DNA from: JBBDRX01 sp040905245
GTDB lineage: Bacteria; Bacteroidota; Rhodothermia; Balneolales; Balneolaceae
Reading direction: 5' to 3'
DNA: 11,875 nucleotides
Assembly (NCBI GenBank): GCA_040905245.1
Contig: JBBDRX010000009.1
Span: 1-11,875 of the forward strand
Shown here: piece by piece, positions 7,453 through 11,875 of the stretch
How positions within the stretch are numbered: position 1 is the first letter of the stretch
Layout of the letters: each line of letters opens with the position of its first letter
Translations under genes and position numbers: made by a program
Notes under the pieces: generated by a model
What the model was told of the DNA's origin: nothing
Seen by the model: the letters and a program-made list of their open reading frames with translations, nothing else
Databases searched by the model: none

Positions 7453-8607
7453 TCAAAAGTTTTTCAGAAACCAGGACTTCTCCTTGAGTACCTTCTCCCA
7501 GTGTTTGAACATACTGGAACTCCCCAATTTCAAATTGTCGGAGCCGAAGTTTCCACTTACCTTGATCCCTTCCCCACCCTTATCTAGCATATAAGAGCCT
7601 TTTATCTCATACTGCCGGTCAGGGCTTTTTTGATGAATCAGACGAGCGATATTGTGAGCAACCGTTGCTGCCTGATACTGTGCAAAAATTCCAGCCATTG
7701 GGAGATTGGAACCATTGGGCAGAGACACCGTGATGTTGTCACCGATGGCATAGACGCCTTCGAATTGAGTCTGCAATGTTTGCTCATCCACTTCAATCCA
7801 ACCATTGGCTCCGGACAGATCGGCTTTTCTGATTACCTCCGGTGCCCGATGGCCGGGAATGTATGCCAATAGATCAATGGTGGCTTTCACTTGTTCGCCA
7901 TCGGATGTTTCAAAAAGGACCTGATCTCCATTTCTCGAAACTACATGATGATTGGGGTGAGACTGAATTCCCTTCTCTCCCATCAATTGAAGGACTTGAT
8001 CAGAAATTTCACGACTCGCAAAAGCCATCGGCTTGGCCTCAGGGGTGTAGAGCGAAATGGTTGTGTTCTCACCGAATGGAGTGTCACTCAGATAATCATC
8101 GATCAGGAGCGCGGCTTCATAGGGTGCAACGGGAGATTTGTGGGGAAGCGAGGAGACCACAACGGCGATCTCTCCACCCGTAAACGATTGCAGATCCTGA
8201 TGAAATGCGCTGGCTCCCCGGATCGTGTAGATATTGTGACCTATCGATTCGAGCTGGAATTCATCAATCAACTCTGATCCAAGCGAGATGATCATATAAT
8301 CTCCTTTGTATTCGACTCCATTGGAAACGACAGAACGAGCCTGCGGATCGATCGATTCAATCTCTCCGTAGATCATCTCGATCCCGTTGTATTCGATGGA
8401 TGAAAGATCTCGCGTGAGTTGCCCTTTTTCTCTCTTTCCAACCATCATCCATGTAAGAGACGGGGCGAACAGGCTTTTTTTCTCCCGTTCAAATACTTGT
8501 ATACAGGCCAGATCGATACCGCCCTCATTTCCAACCTTTCTGCTCAACTCTTTGGCTGCAGTTACACCTCCAATGCCACCACCCAGTACCAATATTGTTG
8601 GCTTCAT
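7453..8607 (-). CDS. SQR/FCSD-like FAD oxidoreductase lacking the redox cysteines
   Basis: The 384-residue flavoprotein has an N-terminal dinucleotide-binding fold (GGGIGG at 9-14, acidic strand end at 40), the second FAD motif AIGD with D290, and a C-terminal KHWEKVLKEKSWFLKNF helix like the membrane-binding tail of sulfide:quinone oxidoreductases. SLPHKSPVAPYEAALL at 153-168 matches the conserved CPxxPYE segment of SQR and flavocytochrome c sulfide dehydrogenase, but the cysteine is replaced by S158. The second flavin-side cysteine, in a TCY-like segment, appears as S338 in GSYML. The only cysteine left is C35, in the nucleotide-binding fold. Classical persulfide chemistry on the flavin is therefore unlikely. 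It may reduce quinone with another donor or act on a sulfane-sulfur carrier. The start has a strong SD sequence, AGGAGG at 8616-8621. It lies 29 bp after the ArsR-rhodanese gene. Confidence 0.88.
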   Translation of the reverse strand: MKPTILVLGGGIGGVTAAKELSRKVGNEGGIDLACIQVFEREKKSLFAPSLTWMMVGKREKGQLTRDLSSIEYNGIEMIYGEIESIDPQARSVVSNGVEYKGDYMIISLGSELIDEFQLESIGHNIYTIRGASAFHQDLQSFTGGEIAVVVSSLPHKSPVAPYEAALLIDDYLSDTPFGENTTISLYTPEAKPMAFASREISDQVLQLMGEKGIQSHPNHHVVSRNGDQVLFETSDGEQVKATIDLLAYIPGHRAPEVIRKADLSGANGWIEVDEQTLQTQFEGVYAIGDNITVSLPNGSNLPMAGIFAQYQAATVAHNIARLIHQKSPDRQYEIKGSYMLDKGGEGIKVSGNFGSDNLKLGSSSMFKHWEKVLKEKSWFLKNF

Positions 8608-8636
8608 GATTTGCTCCTCCTGAACTTATATTGTGC

Positions 8637-9311
8637 TTAATTCGTAATTTCCGGCTGATTCACCGGCATATCATTTGCGATCCAGTCCGCAAACCCATCG
8701 TTCAGACGAACTGCACTGTACCCTCTCTCATTGAGAAGGGCGACCGCCTCGTCGGCCATCAAACAGAGGGGGCCACGACAGTATGCAACGATCTCTCTCT
8801 CCTTTGGTAGTTTATCCAGATGATCCTTGAGCTCCCGTTGAGGAAACGAAATCGCCTGATCAATGTGTCCTTTTCGGTATTCTTCCTCGGGACGAACATC
8901 TATGAGGTAAATCTCTTGACGATCCAGCTTTATCAACAGCTCTTCTCGATTGATTGTATTCAGCTTGCTCCGCTTTTCTCGATAGTCCTCAAGAAGAGTA
9001 TTGATCTCTCCATTCAGGGAAAACCCAAGCTTTCTCAGGGTGATCCAGGTATCAAATACATGTTCTCCAGCAAGACCGTAGTACATGTACTTACCTTTCC
9101 TCTCTGTTCTGACAAGGCCGGATGTTTTGAGTACCTGAAGATGCTGTGAAGTGTTCGCGACGGGCAGATGAATTTGCTCAGCAATGTACGCCACCGGAAA
9201 TGGACTCTGTGCCAACAGGTCAAGAATCTCGAGCCTGTGTGGATTACTCAGAGCCTTGGTAACTCGTGAAAGCTCTTCGTAAAGTTTGGTTTTGAACTCT
9301 CTGCTATTCAT
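8637..9311 (-). CDS. ArsR-family regulator fused to a rhodanese domain
   Basis: The 224-residue protein has two domains. Residues about 8-95 form an ArsR/SmtB winged helix: RVTKALSNPHRLEILDLL, the recognition helix region VANTSQHLQVLKTSGLV, and the wing RTERKGKYMYYGL. Residues about 120-216 form a rhodanese domain with LIDVRPEEEYRKGHI and an active-site loop CRGPLC at 178-183, C178 being the catalytic position. The usual ArsR metal motif (ELCVCD) is absent, and C178 and C183 are the only cysteines. The family logic is a repressor that leaves DNA when modified. Persulfide loading of the rhodanese loop is the obvious signal, but that is inferred. It heads the operon, and twin palindromes upstream suggest self-regulation. 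ATG at 9311 has AGGA three bases upstream; ATG at 9326 lies inside the proximal palindrome and is the alternative. Confidence 0.93.
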   Translation of the reverse strand: MNSREFKTKLYEELSRVTKALSNPHRLEILDLLAQSPFPVAYIAEQIHLPVANTSQHLQVLKTSGLVRTERKGKYMYYGLAGEHVFDTWITLRKLGFSLNGEINTLLEDYREKRSKLNTINREELLIKLDRQEIYLIDVRPEEEYRKGHIDQAISFPQRELKDHLDKLPKEREIVAYCRGPLCLMADEAVALLNERGYSAVRLNDGFADWIANDMPVNQPEITN

Positions 9312-9321
9312 GAATCCTGCT

Positions 9322-9347
9322 TTCATTCAATAATTTTGTTGAATGAA
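9322..9347. promoter_or_regulatory. proximal operator, likely ArsR-rhodanese binding site
   Basis: TTCATTCAA at 9322-9330 and TTGAATGAA at 9339-9347 form a perfect inverted repeat with 9-bp arms and an 8-bp spacer. The core CATTCAA-N8-TTGAATG recurs exactly 44 bp away. It touches the predicted -10 element and covers the predicted transcription start. Binding here would block the polymerase. Two-fold symmetry and position directly ahead of an ArsR gene fit its own operator; no binding evidence is available. Confidence 0.7.
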
Positions 9348-9374
9348 TGATACAGCAAGATCCACAACATTCAA
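9347..9374 (-). promoter_or_regulatory. probable promoter of the ArsR-rhodanese operon
   Basis: On the minus strand TTGAAT (9374-9369) is followed after 16 bp by TATCAT (9352-9347), a fair sigma70-type pair. A Bacteroidota-style reading also works: TTTG, 19 bases, then TATCATTC. The -35 element lies inside the distal operator and the -10 element abuts the proximal one, a layout suited to repression. Transcription should start near 9340. The start is predicted only. Confidence 0.5.
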
Positions 9375-9391
9375 AATTTTTATTGAATGTT
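9366..9391. promoter_or_regulatory. distal operator, likely ArsR-rhodanese binding site
   Basis: AACATTCAA at 9366-9374 and TTGAATGTT at 9383-9391 form a perfect inverted repeat with 9-bp arms and an 8-bp spacer, the same core and spacing as the proximal copy. It overlaps the predicted -35 element. The two centres are 44 bp apart, close to four turns of the helix, so two bound dimers would lie on roughly the same face of the DNA. Confidence 0.7.
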
Positions 9392-9454
9392 TTTTGAAGG
9401 GATTAGCTTATGCGATACAGACAGATTCATTACTAATAAAAAAGGTTTGGTCTA

Positions 9455-9961
9455 CTACTTTGGCAGCAATAAATCCTCAAGAAAAAAGGCCGACAGCTCG
9501 GAACGGCCAGAAAGTCCAGACTTGGTATATATTGCATTTGTTTGTGTTCGGACTGTTTGCACACTTGTCCCCTTGACCTTAGCAATTTCTTTGTTACTTA
9601 GTCCTTTGATCAGCAAAAATGCGACCATTTTCTCAGCGGTTGTTAATCCCCACCGGTTCAGCTGATTGTCGATTTCGACACTCAGGCCCTCCGTGTAAAT
9701 TTTTGATACCCGCTTCCATTTTTCAGCCTCAACTTCAACATTTTTGGAGAATTGCTTCTCTTTGGCCAGGGTGTGTTGTAACCTCAGGCGCCCTCTGATC
9801 AGATAGAATACGCCTGCCACCGCAACAACAGCTACGGATATCTCAATGGACAGATGCCATAAAGCTACACCTTCGAAATAATCATTAAAGATATCCACGG
9901 TTGCCAGAACCGCTACTGCAGTGAGAATTGCAGCAATGGTCCACCGTTCTTTTCTATTCAT
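9455..9961 (-). CDS. membrane-anchored LuxR-type transcriptional regulator
   Basis: The 168-residue protein has two predicted membrane helices at about 8-24 and 35-55. A charged helical linker at about 57-92 (probable coiled coil) follows. The C-terminal helix-turn-helix of the LuxR/GerE type (PF00196) is at about 106-160: LTTAEKMVAFLLIKGLSNKEIA, then VQTVRTQTNAIYTKSGLSGRSEL. No receiver or ligand-binding domain is present, so any signal must come through the membrane part or a partner protein. It starts 11 bp after the b561-type cytochrome gene and is almost certainly co-transcribed with it, which makes that cytochrome a candidate partner. The 127-bp gap after it holds the ArsR-rhodanese control region. 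Its target genes are unknown; the inverted repeat at 10731-10762 ahead of its own unit is a candidate. Confidence 0.88.
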   Translation of the reverse strand: MNRKERWTIAAILTAVAVLATVDIFNDYFEGVALWHLSIEISVAVVAVAGVFYLIRGRLRLQHTLAKEKQFSKNVEVEAEKWKRVSKIYTEGLSVEIDNQLNRWGLTTAEKMVAFLLIKGLSNKEIAKVKGTSVQTVRTQTNAIYTKSGLSGRSELSAFFLEDLLLPK

Positions 9962-9972
9962 CCTGTTTCTGT

Positions 9973-10713
9973 TTAATCATCATACCACTTCTCCTGATCT
10001 CCCGAATCTACATCCGAAGGTGACTCATGATTCTCTTCGCCAAAGGAGAGTTCCGCACCAAAAAGATCCAGGGTTTGAGTATTCGAATCGTACTGCGAAC
10101 CAATATATATAACCCATATAAAGGTAATCATAATTAACAGCACCCCGACAAACGGCTTCGCGCCGGCAATTCCATCTTCACCGGGAATGGATCCCTTTTT
10201 GCCATTGATCATGCTTGACCAAAGTGCATCCTTGTGCCTGAATTGGTGTAAAAGAATCCCCGTCACATGAACGATAACTGCGGCCATAAACAGATTGGCC
10301 AGTAGTTCATGAACGTCCTCATAAATATCAGCATCCGCACCATTTGTCATTTGCAAACCGGTCACAGCCAACCCAATAACACTTACAAACATGATTACAG
10401 TTATATAACTGGAAGCCGGATTGTGTCCCGTATATCGTTTGGTTTTTGTCCGCACCGAGTCTCTGAAATACTCGAACAGTTCTGCCGGTTTCAACTTAAA
10501 GGATGAGAACCGGGCATATGTTGTGCCCCAAAACCCCCAGATCAATCTGAATATTAGTAAAAACAGGATTGTCAGCCCAGCCAACATATGATATGAAAAC
10601 ACCGAACTGTCATCATCTATCGTTTTGGCAATCACAAATGCTGCCAAAAAAAGGAATGAAAACAACCAATGGAAAATCCGCGTGGGCCAGTCATAAACAG
10701 TGATCTTTTTCAT
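9973..10713 (-). CDS. cytochrome b561-type membrane protein
   Basis: The 246-residue protein resembles the bacterial cytochrome b561 / Ni-Fe-hydrogenase b-type cytochrome family (PF01292). It starts with the family signature VYDWPTRIFHWLF. Membrane helices lie at about 12-30, 40-62, 103-121 and 137-156, and an extra one at about 187-205. Likely heme-b ligands are H15, H42, H135 and H149; the GHNPAS segment at 96-101 matches the family's GHNPxG turn. A strongly acidic tail of about 40 residues after the fifth helix (EENHESPSDVDSGDQEKWYDD) is unusual. It should pass electrons between quinol and a periplasmic partner such as a c-type cytochrome. The start has GGAG at a good distance in the upstream ACGGAGCAAGAC. 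It leads a two-gene unit with the membrane-anchored regulator. Confidence 0.9.
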   Translation of the reverse strand: MKKITVYDWPTRIFHWLFSFLFLAAFVIAKTIDDDSSVFSYHMLAGLTILFLLIFRLIWGFWGTTYARFSSFKLKPAELFEYFRDSVRTKTKRYTGHNPASSYITVIMFVSVIGLAVTGLQMTNGADADIYEDVHELLANLFMAAVIVHVTGILLHQFRHKDALWSSMINGKKGSIPGEDGIAGAKPFVGVLLIMITFIWVIYIGSQYDSNTQTLDLFGAELSFGEENHESPSDVDSGDQEKWYDD

Positions 10714-10730
10714 GGTCTTGCTCCGTTAAT

Positions 10731-10762
10731 TATTGTCTAACTGCTATACTTCACAGACAATA
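10731..10762. promoter_or_regulatory. inverted repeat upstream of the b561/LuxR unit
   Basis: TATTGTCT at 10731-10738 and AGACAATA at 10755-10762 are perfect complements separated by 16 bp. They end 18 bp upstream of the b561 start codon. A weak -10-like TATAGC lies in the spacer on the minus strand. The repeat could be an operator or a leader hairpin just ahead of the SD sequence. Confidence 0.4.
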
Positions 10763-10784
10763 TTCGGAAACTACACCGACCGCG

Positions 10785-10800
10785 CATCAATCATTTGATG
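10785..10800. repeat. short palindrome CATCAA-N4-TTGATG
   Basis: CATCAA at 10785-10790 and TTGATG at 10795-10800 are perfect 6-bp arms with a four-base gap, about 75 bp upstream of the b561 start. The half-sites have the opposite orientation to an FNR/CRP box (TTGAT-N4-ATCAA). It may be a regulator site, but it is short enough to arise by chance in AT-rich DNA. Confidence 0.25.
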
Positions 10801-10822
10801 TATAAAAGCACTGTTTATTTCT

Positions 10823-10978
10823 TTAGGTTGGCAAATGTCGTTCTACATAGTCTTTCACGAGCTCCTCAAATGTATACGCCTTCGGTGCTTCCTTTCTTTT
10901 CTTCTTTTTCATGCGTGCGTTGATTTGTTTTTGTAAGATGCTTCTCAACAAATCTGAATATTTGAGACGTGAATAGTA
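10823..10978 (-). pseudogene. possible remnant of a tyrosine recombinase (integrase)
   Basis: A minus-strand frame open from 10978 to the TAA at 10823 encodes 51 residues. From the only ATG, at 10912, it gives 29 residues: KKKKRKEAPKAYTFEEL, then VKDYVERHLPT. The pattern of a basic linker, then TFEELxxxYxERH, is what begins the core-binding domain of P4-type tyrosine integrases. Neither the N-terminal arm nor the catalytic domain is present, and no continuation is visible in the other frames. I therefore read it as a fragment left by a lost mobile element. It could instead be a real small basic peptide, or chance. The similarity is from pattern memory, not a search. Confidence 0.25.
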
Positions 10979-11149
10979 TTACAGATCGTTCAATTTGGTT
11001 TACATGATTTACAAATGTCTGATTAGGCTTACCTTAGATTTATACCTACCTCTAATCTGATAGATATGTAAACTACCAGAAGTAAATAGGAAATGATCAC
11101 TAAGGGTGAATAGGCCTTTAAAACGACCCACAATCAGCCGAAATCAGAG
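10979..11149. other. AT-rich intergenic stretch with nested inverted repeats
   Basis: No gene was found here on either strand. GTTTACAT at 10998-11005 is the perfect complement of ATGTAAAC at 11066-11073, and inside it GATTAG at 11021-11026 pairs with CTAATC at 11052-11057. The repeats could bound an old insertion, form a regulatory structure or be incidental. No clear terminator follows the gene that ends at 11150. With the region at 10714-10978, this makes the longest non-coding gap in the window. Confidence 0.35.
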
Positions 11150-11875
11150 TCACTCATTCTGAATGGTAACCCTGTTGTTTCGTTTGGTGATCTCCTCAAT
11201 CTGATCATCGGAATCGAGGATCAGGACTCCATCGATTCCCTGTGGCACTGACAAGGTAACTTCAGTCACTTTCGGCTGAAGGTCCAGAGGAGGCTCCATA
11301 GCCGGAACCCGCTGACGGTCCACCACCGATCCGTCCGCATCAACAAAGATCAGATCGGTCGCCGGAGTGGGCCGTGATCCCAGGTTATGAACACTCACCC
11401 GAAGACGGTTTCCATCAAAGCGGATACCCTCTTCACCGATTCCAATATCGGGTCGCTCTCTGAGCGGCGTGGCTTCTTCGATTTGCTTGAGTGTAAGGCG
11501 TGTGTTGGTGAACGGAGCAAAGATGACCTCGATAGACTCCTTACGTTTCAGCGATACCTCACGGGTACCGGTAACTATAAACTCACCATCGATTTCCGTC
11601 TCCTCGACCACCTGCCAGATGCCGGGATCCATATCCCAGGCGATCATCTCCGCTTTGACCGGATCGTGGATCAAGTTGAAAGCGTGTACTTCGGCGTAAT
11701 TCCGGCTCGCATGTGGGATTTTAATGGCCACATCTTCGGGACGGTGAGGTTCCTTGAACAGCCAGGAGACCAGATGACCAGGATACATGTTGTGAATCCA
11801 CGAACCGACACCACCGAGCCTGGCTCTCTGCAATGCAAGTGATGGCACCCGCACCCTGTCTACCCAAAGATGCCC
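11150..11875 (-). CDS. C-terminal part of an unrecognised protein with a CARDB-like domain (truncated at window edge)
   Basis: The reading frame is open to the end of the window, so at least 241 residues belong to a longer protein; an internal GTG at 11854 need not be the true start. I do not recognise the N-terminal part, which is rich in aromatic and charged residues (GSWIHNMYPGHLVSWLF, HAFNLIHDPVKAEMIAWDMDPG). From about 140 residues before the end it becomes beta-rich: a segment LRVSVHNLGSRPTPATDLIFVDADG, then LQPKVTEVTLSVPQGIDGVLILDSDDQI. This resembles CARDB/Ig-like beta domains of secreted or surface proteins, where a 'hN.G...t....vf..dg' pattern is typical. Such proteins are usually exported, but the signal region is outside the window. 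It has no visible link to the sulfur-type operon. Confidence 0.75.
   Translation of the reverse strand, partial: GHLWVDRVRVPSLALQRARLGGVGSWIHNMYPGHLVSWLFKEPHRPEDVAIKIPHASRNYAEVHAFNLIHDPVKAEMIAWDMDPGIWQVVEETEIDGEFIVTGTREVSLKRKESIEVIFAPFTNTRLTLKQIEEATPLRERPDIGIGEEGIRFDGNRLRVSVHNLGSRPTPATDLIFVDADGSVVDRQRVPAMEPPLDLQPKVTEVTLSVPQGIDGVLILDSDDQIEEITKRNNRVTIQNE

Noticed and set aside
7446..7459. CTTTTG-GT-CAAAAG palindrome followed by T residues between the flavoprotein and TolC genes
   Set aside because: The loop is only two bases, the T run is on the plus strand where no gene ends, and a stop here would split an evident operon.
7453..8607. Canonical sulfide:quinone oxidoreductase
   Set aside because: The family fold is clear, but the cysteines needed for sulfide oxidation are absent, so the specific enzyme name was not used.
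9366..9394. Hairpin followed by T residues, reading as a plus-strand terminator
   Set aside because: The stem is AT-rich, no plus-strand gene precedes it, and the same palindrome recurs 44 bp away without a T tract. An operator explains both copies better.
10785..10800. FNR/CRP binding site
   Set aside because: The arms are ATCAA...TTGAT, the reverse of the TTGAT...ATCAA consensus, so it was listed only as a short palindrome.
11155..11165. CATTC-T-GAATG palindrome resembling the ArsR operator
   Set aside because: It lies inside the last codons of the rightmost gene, the spacing is one base rather than twelve, and no promoter is nearby. Probably coincidence.

Overview
The window is an accessory-type stretch of a bacterial chromosome. 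Every protein gene lies on the minus strand, and the only plus-strand gene is the 3' end of a tRNA at the left edge. The moderate GC content, patchy Shine-Dalgarno (SD) use and protein flavour (ArsR-rhodanese fusion, small PII-like protein beside an RND pump, membrane-anchored LuxR-type regulator) suggest the Bacteroidota/Balneolota/Rhodothermota group. That placement is an inference from style, not a marker-based call.

Reading along the minus strand from the right edge: (1) 11875-11150 is the C-terminal part of an unrecognised protein with a CARDB-like end, cut by the window. (2) 11149-10714 is a gene-poor gap holding several inverted repeats and a short frame that may be a decayed tyrosine-recombinase fragment. 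(3) 10713-9455 is a two-gene unit: a b561-type membrane cytochrome and a two-helix membrane protein ending in a LuxR-type DNA-binding domain. (4) 9391-9322 is a control region with two copies of the same palindrome, CATTCAA-N8-TTGAATG, placed 44 bp apart over a plausible promoter. (5) 9311-1041 is a tightly packed operon: ArsR-rhodanese regulator, FAD oxidoreductase of the SQR/FCSD family, TolC-like channel, lipoprotein membrane-fusion protein, RND pump, PII/CutA-like small protein and YgaP-type membrane protein. A strong hairpin at 1020-1051 covers the end of the last gene. (6) 957-99 is a second small unit: a four-helix membrane protein and a cytochrome c'-like protein. (7) The partial tRNA and its likely terminator lie at 1-93.

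The operon reads best as a self-regulated response to reactive (sulfane) sulfur. A rhodanese-tipped ArsR repressor would sense persulfide, an SQR/FCSD-like flavoprotein would handle a sulfur or quinone substrate, a YgaP/DUF2892 protein supplies the membrane part usually paired with rhodanese, and a complete three-part RND exporter carries something out of the cell. Two features make it unusual. The flavoprotein has lost all the redox cysteines expected of SQR/FCSD, and the pump operon carries its own PII-like protein. The exported substrate cannot be read from the sequence.
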